Source: F1-60-MAGs027 sp044344715
GTDB taxonomy: Bacteria > Actinomycetota > Acidimicrobiia > Acidimicrobiales > Ilumatobacteraceae
Reading direction: 5' to 3'
Length of the DNA: 64,000 nt
Assembly: GCA_044344715.1 (NCBI GenBank)
Contig: JBIJCI010000001.1
Coordinates: forward strand, 66,226-130,225
The notes beneath the pieces are model-generated. The model ran no database searches and had not been told where the DNA came from. It saw nothing but the letters and a program-made list of their open reading frames with translations. Positions 33,404 to 42,168 of this stretch are shown here, one piece after another (position 1 is the stretch's first letter; every line of letters begins with the position of its first letter). The translations under genes were made by a program, and so were the position numbers.

Positions 33404-35464
33404 TCAGTCCCCGGGAAGTTCGCCGGTCTCCAGCAGTCGCTCGAAGGCCCGTTCGTCGATCTGCGGTACACCGAGTTCGGTTGCCTTCTTCACCTTCGCC
33501 GAACCCGGCTCACTGCCGACGACGAGGGCGAACGTCCTGGCGCTGACACTGCTCGCGCTCTTGCCGCCGCGGTCCTTGATCACGCGTTGAGCCTCCTCGC
33601 GACCGAACCGCTCGAGGGTCCCGGTGACCACGATGGTCTTGCCGTGCAGCGTTGGCGGAAGGTCGACGACGATGACATTGTCGAATCTCACACCCCCCCG
33701 ACGCAGCTTGTCGACCAGCCTCGCGTGGCGTTCGTTGGCGAACCATGAAGCGACCGATTGGGCGATGACGTCACCGACGCCGTCGATGGCGGCCAGATCC
33801 TCGGCGCCGGCTGCAGCGATTGCATCGAGTGATCCGAACCGTCGGGCCAGCGATTCGGCCGCCGCCGGTCCGAGGTGCTTGATGCCGAGGGCCACGAGCA
33901 GTTTCTCGAGCGGCCTCTCCCGCGACGCATCGATCGCCTTGATCAGGTTGGCCGACTGCAGTTCCCCGAAACCCTGCCCGAGGAGCACCTCGGGGGTGAG
34001 CGCGTAAATGTCGCCGGCATCCTCGACGATTTCGGCGTCGCTCAACCTGAAGACCGTCTTCTCACCGAAGCCCTCGATGTCCATCCCGCCGCGCGACGTG
34101 AAGTGGATGATCCGCTGGTCACGTTGGTTCGGGCAGTCGGGTTCGACGCACCGCGTATCGGCTTCACCCTCCATCTGCACGAGCGTCGAGCGCAGTTCGC
34201 ACGGACACGTGGTCGGGAACTTCCACGGCTTCGAGCCCTTCGGACGTCGCGACAGGACCGGCCCGACCACCTCGGGGATGACGTCACCGGCCTTGCGCAC
34301 GACGACGGTGTCGCCCGGTCGCACGTCCTTGCGCTGGACCTGCTCCCGATTGTGCAATGTGGAGAGCGACACGGTGCTGCCCGCCACGACGACGGGCTCG
34401 AGCACGGCGAACGGGGTTGCGCGCCCCGTCCGACCGATCGACACCATGATGTCGCGCAGCAACGTGGTGCGCTCCTCCGGTGGGAACTTCACCGCGATCG
34501 CCCAGCGGGGAGCCTTCGAGGTGAATCCCAACCGTTCGCGCTGGGCGAGATCATCCACCTTCACCACGACGCCGTCGATGATGTACGGCAGCTCGTTGCG
34601 CCGTTCCTGCCAGTGCGCACAGAACTCCTCCACCGCGGCGAGTGAATCGACGGTCCGAACCTCGGGATTGACCGGGAACCCGCAGTGGTCCAGGTACCCG
34701 AGCGTCGCATGGTGCGAATCGAACGAGGGAACTCCAACCGCTTCGCCGAGCTGGTACGACCAGAAGGAGAGCGAACGAGACGCGGTAACCGTGGGGTCCT
34801 TCTGGCGGAGACTGCCCGCACCGGCGTTGCGGGGGTTGGCGGGAACCGGTTGGGGCTTCTTCCCGGCGGCAAGGCGGTCCTCGTTCTCCCGCTGCTTCTC
34901 GGCGCGCAGCTTCTCGAACGCCGACTTCGACATGTACACCTCGCCGCGAACCTCGAGCACCGAGGGAACCTCGGCAACCTCGAGTCGGACGGGAATCTCG
35001 GTGATGGTTCGGACGTTGGCCGTCACGTCCTCCCCGACCTTGCCGTCGCCGCGCGTCGCCGCCTGGACGAACCTGCCGTCCTCGTACCGCAGACTGAGGG
35101 CCAGACCGTCGATCTTCAACTCGCAGACGAATCGTGCCGGTGCTCCCCCGAGACCCTTCACCACGCGGTCTCCCCACGCGCGCAACTCCCCGACGTCCAT
35201 CGCATTGTCGAGACTCGTCATCGGCACGCTGTGCGTTACCGGGGAGAACGTGGTGCTGACGGCGGATCCCGGCACGTCGAGGATCGACCTCTCCGGCCGG
35301 AGTTCGGGATGCTCCTCTTCGATCGTGCGCAACTCCCGGACAAGGTCGTCGAACTCCGCGTCGGAAATCTCCGGGTCGTCGGAGCCGAAGTAGCGATCGT
35401 TGTGGTATCCGATGAGCTCGCGCAGCTCGGCGGCACGCGCTGCAACTTCCTTCGATCGCGCCAC
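33404..35464 (-). CDS. ligA: NAD+-dependent DNA ligase LigA
   Basis: 686 residues. Ia domain YHNDRYFGSDDPEISDAEFD, adenylation motif CELKIDGLALSLRYEDG (nucleophile Lys about 117), TRGDGKVGEDVTANV, zinc finger cysteines in CPCELR and RCVEPDCPN, HhH repeats (LGIKHLGPAAAESLARRFG; AIDGVGDVIAQSVASWF) and a C-terminal BRCT domain (GKTIVVTGTLERFGREEAQR). It seals nicks in replication and repair. The start is GTG 35464 (VARSKEVAARAAELRELIG), 8 nt after TAATCT; the longer open frame overlaps the divergent gene. Confidence 0.95.
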   Translation of the reverse strand: MARSKEVAARAAELRELIGYHNDRYFGSDDPEISDAEFDDLVRELRTIEEEHPELRPERSILDVPGSAVSTTFSPVTHSVPMTSLDNAMDVGELRAWGDRVVKGLGGAPARFVCELKIDGLALSLRYEDGRFVQAATRGDGKVGEDVTANVRTITEIPVRLEVAEVPSVLEVRGEVYMSKSAFEKLRAEKQRENEDRLAAGKKPQPVPANPRNAGAGSLRQKDPTVTASRSLSFWSYQLGEAVGVPSFDSHHATLGYLDHCGFPVNPEVRTVDSLAAVEEFCAHWQERRNELPYIIDGVVVKVDDLAQRERLGFTSKAPRWAIAVKFPPEERTTLLRDIMVSIGRTGRATPFAVLEPVVVAGSTVSLSTLHNREQVQRKDVRPGDTVVVRKAGDVIPEVVGPVLSRRPKGSKPWKFPTTCPCELRSTLVQMEGEADTRCVEPDCPNQRDQRIIHFTSRGGMDIEGFGEKTVFRLSDAEIVEDAGDIYALTPEVLLGQGFGELQSANLIKAIDASRERPLEKLLVALGIKHLGPAAAESLARRFGSLDAIAAAGAEDLAAIDGVGDVIAQSVASWFANERHARLVDKLRRGGVRFDNVIVVDLPPTLHGKTIVVTGTLERFGREEAQRVIKDRGGKSASSVSARTFALVVGSEPGSAKVKKATELGVPQIDERAFERLLETGELPGD

Positions 35465-35513
35465 GGTGGTGAAGATTACCGTTCGGAGGCGACCGTCTTC
35501 GTAGGCTTCCCCC
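35465..35513. promoter_or_regulatory. Divergent leaderless promoters ligA / membrane protein
   Basis: Minus-strand TAATCT (35478-35473), 8 nt before GTG 35464; plus-strand TAGGCT (35502-35507), 6 nt before GTG 35514. No SD sequence is seen on either side. Confidence 0.55.
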
Positions 35514-36365
35514 GTGCGGTTCGTCGTACGTCTCTCCTGGCTCGCGAGTGCCCTGATCCCGCATGCACTCGCCACGGGGGACTCCACCGCCATTGCGCCG
35601 TGGCTCGTGTGGTCGGCGTGGGGCATGGTCGCCCTCGCATCGCTGGTTCACCATCCGCTCTCGTTGACGACCATCCGCTTCGTCGGTCCGATGGTCGTCG
35701 CACACGGCGTTTCACGGTCGCTCACCGGGGACGCCGGGTGGGGTCTCGTCGCCGGCGCCGTACTCCAGGCGGTCGCGTTGATCGTCGCGTACTCAGCGAC
35801 GTACGGAGGTATCCACGCGCAGGCTGCCGCCTACGGTCACGAACGCCGGCACCTCCTGCGCCCACCGGTCGCCGTGATTCTGCCCGTCGCACTGCTCTGG
35901 TTGGCCACCACTGCGATCGCCGGCGTCGTCACGCTCGCCGACTCAGCGGTAGTAGCCGCCTGCGCTTGCACGGTGTTCGTGTTGCTCCTGGCCTTCTCGA
36001 TGCACAGGTCGCTCGTGCTCGCGAGGCGCTGGTTGGTGTTCGTTCCCGCCGGAATCGCCGTCCACGATCCGCTACTGCTGCGCGACACCTTCATGGTTCG
36101 CACGCACGACATCCGACGGCTCGGCACGACCACTCGCAACAGCGAGGCGTTCGATGCCACCGGAACCACGTGGGGTGCGCCACTGGAACTGGTGCTCGCA
36201 CATCCGCACGACGTCTCGCTCTCCGACTTCGGGGCGAGGATGAGCGGAACGCTCGATCGACTGCACATCACCGCGCTGCTCGTGTCACCATCGAGGCCGC
36301 ACGACGTGCTCGCCGATCAGACGGTGGTGCCACCGCCGAGCACGACCCGATCCTCGGAGTCGTAG
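35514..36365 (+). CDS. Polytopic membrane protein of unknown function
   Basis: 283 residues with five to six hydrophobic helices in the first 190 residues (for example LVAGAVLQAVALIVAYSATY and AVILPVALLWLATTAIAGVV), then a cytosolic C-terminal part with HDIRRLGTTTRNSEAFDATG and HPHDVSLSDFGARMSGTLDR. No family recognised. GTG 35514 is leaderless-type (6 nt after TAGGCT). Its last 49 bases overlap the 3' end of the convergent mnmA, unusually long for this window. Confidence 0.7.
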   Translation: MRFVVRLSWLASALIPHALATGDSTAIAPWLVWSAWGMVALASLVHHPLSLTTIRFVGPMVVAHGVSRSLTGDAGWGLVAGAVLQAVALIVAYSATYGGIHAQAAAYGHERRHLLRPPVAVILPVALLWLATTAIAGVVTLADSAVVAACACTVFVLLLAFSMHRSLVLARRWLVFVPAGIAVHDPLLLRDTFMVRTHDIRRLGTTTRNSEAFDATGTTWGAPLELVLAHPHDVSLSDFGARMSGTLDRLHITALLVSPSRPHDVLADQTVVPPPSTTRSSES

Positions 36366-37369
36366 AGCACCGCGCTCTGGCCGGGCGCCGTGCGTCGTTG
36401 CGGTTGGCGCCAGCGTGCAACGAACGACCCGGCACCGGCGTCCTCCAGCACGGCCTCGTGCGCGGTTCCATGGGCACTCGTCTGCACCCTGACGGTCGTT
36501 CCGATCGGAGGCTGCTCGTGACTCCACAGCACCCGAGTTGCGGTGATCGTGTCGCGGGCCAGCCCGGCTTCGTCACCGACCACGATCGTCCCCGAGCCGA
36601 GGTCGACATCGAGCACGAACTGCTTCGGTGACCCGCCGGGCAGGTTGAGACCGCGTCGCTGCCCGATCGTCACGAGTTCCGCGGCATCGACCGCACCGAG
36701 CTCCTCTCCACGCTCGTCCACCACGCGGGCACGACGGAAGGGAATACGGTGACCGAGGAACGCCTCGCGGCCCCCGGTCTTGCTGATGAAACACACGTCC
36801 TGACTGTCGGGCTTGGTTGCGGTGCGCAATCCGAGTTCGATCGCCCGTTGCCGTACCGCCGCTTTCGTCATGTGACCGACCGGGAACAAGGTGTAGGCGA
36901 GCTCCCGCTGGTCGAGCATGTGCACCACGTAGCTCTGGTCCTTGGCCGAATCCGCCCCCCTTGCCACACGCCACACTCCGCTCGGTTGACGTTCGACCCG
37001 GGCGTGATGGCCGGTTGCGACCGCGTCGAATCCGAGTAGTCGGGCCCGACGGGAGAGACGGTCGAACTTGAGATGCCGATTGCACTCGATGCACGGGTTC
37101 GGCGTCACGCCGACCCGGTGAGCGTCGACGTACGGGTCGACCACCGATGCGTGGAAGTCGTCGGAGAAATTGAAGACGAGGTGGTCGATACGCAGCTGCT
37201 GGGCGACGCGTCGCGCATCGTCGACGTCGCTGACGGAGCAACACCCCGTGTCGCTCTCACCACCCCACAGGCGCATCGTCACCCCCACGACGTCGTGGCC
37301 TTCGCGCCGTAATTCTGCGGCAGCCACCGACGAGTCGACGCCACCCGACATGGCCACCAGCACCTTCAC
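36317..37369 (-). CDS. mnmA: tRNA-specific 2-thiouridylase MnmA
   Basis: 350 residues. The ATP PP-loop MSGGVDSSVAAAEL near the N-terminus; TPNPCIECNRHLKF with the nucleophile Cys; DSQDVCFISKTG with the second active Cys; and TIGQRRGLNLPGG. It thiolates U34 of tRNA Lys/Glu/Gln using sulfur from IscS, encoded immediately upstream. GTG 37369 (VKVLVAMSGG); GTG 37363 is also possible. No SD sequence; the start is 11 bp after the iscS stop. Confidence 0.95.
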   Translation of the reverse strand: MKVLVAMSGGVDSSVAAAELRREGHDVVGVTMRLWGGESDTGCCSVSDVDDARRVAQQLRIDHLVFNFSDDFHASVVDPYVDAHRVGVTPNPCIECNRHLKFDRLSRRARLLGFDAVATGHHARVERQPSGVWRVARGADSAKDQSYVVHMLDQRELAYTLFPVGHMTKAAVRQRAIELGLRTATKPDSQDVCFISKTGGREAFLGHRIPFRRARVVDERGEELGAVDAAELVTIGQRRGLNLPGGSPKQFVLDVDLGSGTIVVGDEAGLARDTITATRVLWSHEQPPIGTTVRVQTSAHGTAHEAVLEDAGAGSFVARWRQPQRRTAPGQSAVLYDSEDRVVLGGGTTV

Positions 37370-37380
37370 GAGGAAGGAGG

Positions 37381-38541
37381 CTATTGCTTGCCGGCGCGCA
37401 ACCGGGTTGCGCTGCGCACGATGGCGTCGATTGCAACGTCGATGTCGGTATCGGTCGTCGTGTGCCCGAGGCTCAGTCGCAATGCACCGCGCGCATGATG
37501 CGCATCGGTACCCATCGCCCGCAACACGTGGGAGGGCTCCATTGCTCCACTCGCGCAGGCAGATGCGGCGGATGCACACACACCGGATTCGTCGAGGAGG
37601 AACAACATCGCTTCGCTCTCGACGCCACCGATGCACAGGTGCGCGATGCCGGGAACGGCATCGTCCGGCGCGACCGTCTCGAGCACGTCATCGAGCCGCG
37701 CCTTGATCGTGGACACGAGGCGGCCCTTCAATTCGCCGACACGTCGACGCTCCGAGTCACGCTGCGAGACCGTCACGCGCAATGCGGCCGCGGTCGCCAC
37801 GATCCCGGCCACGTTGGTCGTGCCGCTACGACGGTCGCGTTCCTGTCCACCGCCCATGATCAGCGGTTCGAGGGTGACGCCCTTGCGCTGCACCATCACA
37901 CCCACCCCCTTCGGGCCACCGAACTTGTGGGCGGACAACGACACCACGTCGGCAACCGTGACGAGCTCCCGGAGGTCGAGCCAACACGCTGCCTGGACTG
38001 CGTCACTATGGAGAATCGCATCCGGTGCCGTGTCGCGTACCACCCTCGCCACACTGCGCATGGGGGTGACGCTTCCGACCTCGTTGTTGACGGCCATGAC
38101 CGAGACGACCCCGACACGCGACCCTCCTTCGCGTACCCGCTCCAGCGTCGATCTCAGTTCGGACGCATCGATCACTCCCCGTCCGTCGACAGCGACGATT
38201 TCTCCCCCGAGATGTTCCACACAATGCAGGACGGCGTGATGTTCCGCCGCGCTGCACACGGCCACTCCCCCGTGTCGCCTCACCGCGCCGAAGATCGCGG
38301 CGTTGTCCGCCTCGGTACCGCCGCTCGTGAACACGACCTCTCCGGGGGTGCAGCCGAGAACCTCGGCCACGTCGTCGCGGGCCTCGTCGACCGCCTGTCG
38401 GGCGGCGCGGGAGAAGCGGTGGCTGCCGGAGGGGTTGGCGAACTGCTGGTCGAGGAACGGCCGCTGCGCCTCGATGGCCTCGGGACGCATCGGCGCCGTG
38501 GCGGCATGATCGAGATACGTCGGCATCGGTGACTTCGCCAT
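37381..38541 (-). CDS. iscS: Cysteine desulfurase (IscS/NifS family)
   Basis: 386 residues, PLP fold I. MPTYLDHAATAPMRPEAIEA, FTSGGTEADNAAIFGA, HSDAVQAACWLDLREL, SLSAHKFGGPKGVGVM (PLP Lys in SAHK) and CASAASACASGAMEPSHVL with the persulfide Cys in the flexible loop. It provides sulfur for MnmA and Fe-S clusters. ATG 38541 lies 8 nt after TAGCCT (38555-38550), leaderless-type. Grouping with mnmA in one operon suggests a dedicated tRNA-thiolation role, although no other isc gene except nfu is in the window. Confidence 0.93.
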   Translation of the reverse strand: MAKSPMPTYLDHAATAPMRPEAIEAQRPFLDQQFANPSGSHRFSRAARQAVDEARDDVAEVLGCTPGEVVFTSGGTEADNAAIFGAVRRHGGVAVCSAAEHHAVLHCVEHLGGEIVAVDGRGVIDASELRSTLERVREGGSRVGVVSVMAVNNEVGSVTPMRSVARVVRDTAPDAILHSDAVQAACWLDLRELVTVADVVSLSAHKFGGPKGVGVMVQRKGVTLEPLIMGGGQERDRRSGTTNVAGIVATAAALRVTVSQRDSERRRVGELKGRLVSTIKARLDDVLETVAPDDAVPGIAHLCIGGVESEAMLFLLDESGVCASAASACASGAMEPSHVLRAMGTDAHHARGALRLSLGHTTTDTDIDVAIDAIVRSATRLRAGKQ

Positions 38542-38608
38542 CGGCTAGGAGGCTAGTTCTGACGATCGATCCACCGAGCCTGCTCAACTGGAGGTGATGA
38601 CGACCGGG

Positions 38609-39334
38609 ATGTCCTACGGTGCGGCATTCGCCGACGTCTACGACGAGTGGTACGGCGCGAGCGACGACATCGACGACGTGGTGTCGTTGTTGTGCGAGCT
38701 GCATCCGCGACGCGTGCTCGAACTCGGGGTCGGCACCGGCCGCATCGCCCTGCCGCTCGCCGCGCGACTCGCGCCGCTCGGAACGACCCGGGTCGTCGGC
38801 GTGGACGAGTCAGGCGAAATGCTCGGACTGCTCGAATCGAAGGACGGCCGCGGGCTCGTCACCCTCGTGCACGGTGACATGGTCGACGACCTACCCAACG
38901 AGACGTTCGATCTCGTCATCCTGTCGTACAACACCCTCTTCAACCTGGACGGGGTCGAGCGCCAACGACGTTGCCTCGCGAACGCCGCCGAACGCCTGGA
39001 TGCCGCGGGTGCGATCGTCGTGGACGCGTGCGTGATCGACGAACACGCCGCCGCGGACGGAACGGTCGTCGAACGTCGCGGACCTTGGACGCTGCACACC
39101 TCCACCCGGTTCGATGCGCGCACCGGCTCGTTGGACGGTGTCATCGAGAGCCGCCACGACGACGGACGTTCCGTTGCCCGGCCCTTCCGTGTCGTCTACT
39201 CCCCGCCGCGGAGGATCGACGAGATGTGCGTCTCGGCGGGACTCCGGCTGGACCGCAGATTCGGCTCGTGGCAGCGGCACGATTTCGATGCGGATTCCGG
39301 CCGTCACGTGAGCATCTACCGTCTCGTACGCTGA
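38609..39334 (+). CDS. SAM-dependent methyltransferase, class I
   Basis: 241 residues from MSYGAAFADVYDEWYGASDD. Motif I is RVLELGVGTGRIALPLA, then VVGVDESGEMLGLLES, HGDMVDDLPNETFDLVILSY and GAIVVDACVIDEH. The substrate is unknown. The start is a judgement: GGAGGTGAT (38590-38598), a near-perfect anti-SD match, lies upstream of ATG 38609, while in-frame ATG 38597 falls within that match. Six bases separate the stop from the SRPBCC gene. Confidence 0.85.
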   Translation: MSYGAAFADVYDEWYGASDDIDDVVSLLCELHPRRVLELGVGTGRIALPLAARLAPLGTTRVVGVDESGEMLGLLESKDGRGLVTLVHGDMVDDLPNETFDLVILSYNTLFNLDGVERQRRCLANAAERLDAAGAIVVDACVIDEHAAADGTVVERRGPWTLHTSTRFDARTGSLDGVIESRHDDGRSVARPFRVVYSPPRRIDEMCVSAGLRLDRRFGSWQRHDFDADSGRHVSIYRLVR

Positions 39335-39340
39335 ACGACC

Positions 39341-39787
39341 GTGACGAGGATCAGGGTCTCGCGTGACATCGCCGCACCGGTCGAACACGTGTGGAGCGTG
39401 GTCGAACCCGTGGAACGGCACATCGACTGGATGGCGGATGCGGAGTCGATCGAGTTCGTGTCCGAACAACACCGTGGAGTGGGGACGTCCTTCCTGTGCC
39501 GCACCAAGGTGGGGCCGATTCGCCTCACCGACGAGATGCGGATCACACGCTGGGAGCCGAACCGTGCGATGGGCGTCGAGCACGTCGGTCTCGTTACCGG
39601 TATCGGCGAGTTCACGTTGGAGCCGTTGACACCGACGAGCACCCGCTTCGTATGGGAGGAGACCCTCACGTTCCCCTGGTGGCTCGGCGGTCCGATCGGG
39701 GCCGTCATCGGCGGGAGATTGGTGCTCGGTGCGATCTGGCGCGGCAATCTCCGCCGGCTCGCCGCGTTGTGCGAGGCGCGGAGTTAG
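39341..39787 (+). CDS. SRPBCC / polyketide cyclase-like protein
   Basis: 148 residues. MTRIRVSRDIAAPVEHVWSV is the usual N-terminal strand and helix of START-like (Bet v1) proteins, with a long C-terminal helix after FPWWLGGPIGAVIGGRLVLG. These bind hydrophobic ligands in a cavity; ligand unknown. GTG 39341 is 8 nt after TACGCT (39327-39332), which overlaps the stop of the preceding methyltransferase. Its stop overlaps the convergent azlD stop by 4 nt. Confidence 0.82.
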   Translation: MTRIRVSRDIAAPVEHVWSVVEPVERHIDWMADAESIEFVSEQHRGVGTSFLCRTKVGPIRLTDEMRITRWEPNRAMGVEHVGLVTGIGEFTLEPLTPTSTRFVWEETLTFPWWLGGPIGAVIGGRLVLGAIWRGNLRRLAALCEARS

Positions 39788-40104
39788 GCCACCGACCGCA
39801 CGAGTGCAGTCGCCGCCATCGCCGCGACGACCACCACGATGAACGGGGCCCTGCGCCACACGCACAGTACGGCGACGACGAATCCGGCGACGCGTGCGTC
39901 GACGACCACGTCGCGAGCCGTGGTGAACGTGTCCTTCACGACGAGGGCGGCGAGCAAGCTTGCAGGAATGAGCGCGAGGCAGCGCTCGACCATCGGCGGC
40001 ATCACCCTGCCACCCACCACGACGAAACCGAACATCTTCAGCAGGTAGGCCAGCAGCGAGAGCGCGGCAATCAGGATCCACAATTCGAGCGACGAAACGT
40101 TCAC
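39784..40104 (-). CDS. azlD: AzlD-like branched-chain amino acid transport subunit
   Basis: 106 residues, three to four short hydrophobic helices: SSLELWILIAALSLLAYLLK, LALIPASLLAALVVKDTF and VAGFVVAVLCVWRRAPF. It fits the small AzlD subunit that pairs with AzlC in export of branched-chain amino acids or azaleucine. GTG 40104 overlaps the azlC stop (GTGA). Confidence 0.85.
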   Translation of the reverse strand: MNVSSLELWILIAALSLLAYLLKMFGFVVVGGRVMPPMVERCLALIPASLLAALVVKDTFTTARDVVVDARVAGFVVAVLCVWRRAPFIVVVVAAMAATALVRSVA

Positions 40105-40787
40105 GGCCGTATCCCGAACACCACGCCGACCACTGCAACGAGCACGGCGATTCCGACCGGAACGAACGGCGTCAGCACCAGGCACACGACTGCACCGGTG
40201 ATCGCCGCACTCCGCCCGCGCGGGGTGCGGAGATGGGCCGGGAGCATCGCCAGGAAGGCGGCCGGGAATGCGGCATCGAATCCGAGGGCCTTGGTGTCGA
40301 GCACCGAGCCGGCGAGCGCACCGACGAGCGTTCCGAGGTTCCATGTGACGAAGAGCGAGACGGCGGTCACCCAGAACGCGGTCCGCGAGAGCCGTGCATC
40401 CGACTGCCCGAGCGTCATTGCCGTCGTTTCGTCGATCACGAACTGTGCCGCGAGCAACCGCCGGGGCAACGACAAACGTCGACCCTCGGAGTCGGTCGCG
40501 ACCCGCCCGGCGAGGGCCAACCCGTAGACGAAGTTGCGCACGGCAAGGAGGGCCGCGCCGCCGAATGCGGCGCCGAGCGAACCCCCCGCCCCGATCACGC
40601 TCATCGCCGAGAACTGGGAGGCGCCCGTGAAGGTGAACAGGGAGAGCGCACACGCCTGCCACACGCTGGCGCCCGCCGACACCGCAGCAAGCCCGAACGA
40701 CAGCGCGGTCACCCCTACCGCCGCGCCGAGCGTCAGACTGGCGTTGATCACCCGTCGTCGCTCGACGGACGACTCTCCGGCGGTCAT
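40101..40787 (-). CDS. azlC: AzlC family branched-chain amino acid exporter subunit
   Basis: 228 residues with about six TM helices. LSLFTFTGASQFSAMSVIG (the FTGASQF AzlC motif), AVRNFVYGLALAGRV and QFVIDETTAMTLGQSD mark the family (LIV-E type). With AzlD it would pump out excess Leu/Ile/Val, matching the many biosynthetic genes in this window. ATG 40787 overlaps the meaB stop (ATGA), which makes a meaB-azlC-azlD coupled string. Confidence 0.88.
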   Translation of the reverse strand: MTAGESSVERRRVINASLTLGAAVGVTALSFGLAAVSAGASVWQACALSLFTFTGASQFSAMSVIGAGGSLGAAFGGAALLAVRNFVYGLALAGRVATDSEGRRLSLPRRLLAAQFVIDETTAMTLGQSDARLSRTAFWVTAVSLFVTWNLGTLVGALAGSVLDTKALGFDAAFPAAFLAMLPAHLRTPRGRSAAITGAVVCLVLTPFVPVGIAVLVAVVGVVFGIRP

Positions 40788-41746
40788 GCGGAGATGCCGC
40801 GCAGCATCTCGTCGGCTGCGGACCACGGGTCGATGTCGCCGCGCATCACCCGGCGCTCGAGCTCGTTCCAGGAGTCACCACTACACACCTCGCGCGCCCG
40901 AGCCTCGAGACGTCGTTCGACGATCTCCCGCAGTTCCTCCCGACGACGGATTTCCCTGCGTCGTACGAGCTCGCCGCTCGCCTCGTTCGCGGCGCGGTGA
41001 GCCAGCACCGCCCCGAGCAACTCTTCGACGCCCTGCCCGGTGGTGGCGACGGTACTGGTCACGCTGGGACGCCACTCGTCCGCTTCGAACATGGTCAGTT
41101 CGAGCATCGCCGCAAGATCGCGCCGGGTCGCCTCGACACCTTCGCGGTCGGCCTTGTTGATCGCGAACACGTCGGCAATCTCCAGGAGGCCGGCCTTGTT
41201 CGCCTGCACGGCGTCGCCCCACCCGGGATTGACGACGACGATCGTGGTGTCGGCCTTTCCGGCGACCTCGACCTCGACCTGTCCGACACCCACGGTCTCG
41301 ACCAGTACCCAGTCGTGGCCGGTGGCATCGAGCACCCTGATCGCCTCGCTCGTGGCAAGTGCCAACCCGCCGAGGTGACCACGTGTGGCCATCGAGCGAA
41401 TGTACACCCCGTCGTCGTGCGCGTGATCCTGCATCCGCACACGGTCGCCGAGGATCGCCCCACCCGTGTACGGCGACGACGGATCGATCGCGAGTACACC
41501 GACCCGGGCTCCGCGCGCGCGCAGCACACCAATCAGCGCCGAAGTGAGCGTGCTCTTTCCCGCGCCCGGTGCCCCGGTGATACCGACGACGTACGCCGGA
41601 CCCACCTTCGGACTGACGAGGCGCGCCACCTCTCGAGCGCCGGCACCACCGCGCTCGACGAGCGAGAGCAACCGTGCGAGCGAGCCGCGATCGCCCGCGC
41701 ACGCAGCATCGAACAACTGCTTCGGGTCGTCCGAGCGCGGGACCAT
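40784..41746 (-). CDS. meaB: MeaB/ArgK-type GTPase, methylmalonyl-CoA mutase chaperone
   Basis: 320 residues. Walker A GAPGAGKS (58-65), DPSSPYTGGAILGDRVRM, SMATRGHLGGLA and VETVGVGQVEVEVAG (Switch/Walker B area) are typical of MeaB, with NKADREG as the G4 motif. MeaB guards the B12-dependent methylmalonyl-CoA mutase. No mutase gene is in the window. ATG 41746 lies 5 nt after the nfu stop. Confidence 0.92.
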   Translation of the reverse strand: MVPRSDDPKQLFDAACAGDRGSLARLLSLVERGGAGAREVARLVSPKVGPAYVVGITGAPGAGKSTLTSALIGVLRARGARVGVLAIDPSSPYTGGAILGDRVRMQDHAHDDGVYIRSMATRGHLGGLALATSEAIRVLDATGHDWVLVETVGVGQVEVEVAGKADTTIVVVNPGWGDAVQANKAGLLEIADVFAINKADREGVEATRRDLAAMLELTMFEADEWRPSVTSTVATTGQGVEELLGAVLAHRAANEASGELVRRREIRRREELREIVERRLEARAREVCSGDSWNELERRVMRGDIDPWSAADEMLRGISA

Positions 41747-41751
41747 CGCCG

Positions 41752-41982
41752 TCAGACTGCGACGACTTCGGTCACACCGTCGACACGATCGCGCATGATC
41801 CGCTCGATACCCGCCTTGAGGGTCTGGTCGCTGGCGGGACACGTTCCGCAGGCACCGACCAGCGTGACCTTGACGATTCCGGTGGTTTCGTCGACGTCCT
41901 GCAGCACGATGTCACCACCGTCGGCCTGCAACGCCGGACGAATGACCTCGATCGTCTCCTCGACCTGACTGCGAATCGTCAC
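41752..41982 (-). CDS. NifU C-terminal domain (Nfu) Fe-S scaffold protein
   Basis: 76 residues: VTIRSQVEETIEVIRPALQ, ADGGDIVLQDVDE and VGACGTCPASDQTLKAGIER with the CxxC that holds a bridging [4Fe-4S] cluster. It is a minimal Nfu carrier that delivers clusters to target proteins such as LeuC. GTG 41982 is chosen since the conserved domain starts there; a 99-residue version from 42051 would have no conserved residues and would cross the divergent promoter. Confidence 0.88.
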   Translation of the reverse strand: MTIRSQVEETIEVIRPALQADGGDIVLQDVDETTGIVKVTLVGACGTCPASDQTLKAGIERIMRDRVDGVTEVVAV

Positions 41983-42039
41983 TCTCCACCTCGTAGCTTC
42001 CGGAGCATCCGCCCCGCGAACCCCTCCTACGATAGGAGC

Positions 42040-42168
42040 GTGATCGCGCACCAGGGTGGCTGGGACGAGATCCTGCTCGTCGCGGGACCGATTGCGGTCA
42101 TCATCCTGCTGTTGTGGCGGGCGACGTCGCGGGTCAAACGCGAGTCACGTCGGCACCAAGACCACTGA
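42040..42168 (+). CDS. Very small single-pass membrane protein
   Basis: 42 residues. MIAHQGGWDEILLVAGPIAV then IILLLWRATSRVKRESRRH: an acidic short N-terminus, one TM helix (about 11-26) and a basic C-terminal tail. GTG 42040 is 6 nt after TACGAT (42028-42033), the same arrangement as proven large genes here, which supports reality. Its end overlaps the convergent murA 3' end by 35 bp. Function unknown. Confidence 0.6.
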   Translation: MIAHQGGWDEILLVAGPIAVIILLLWRATSRVKRESRRHQDH

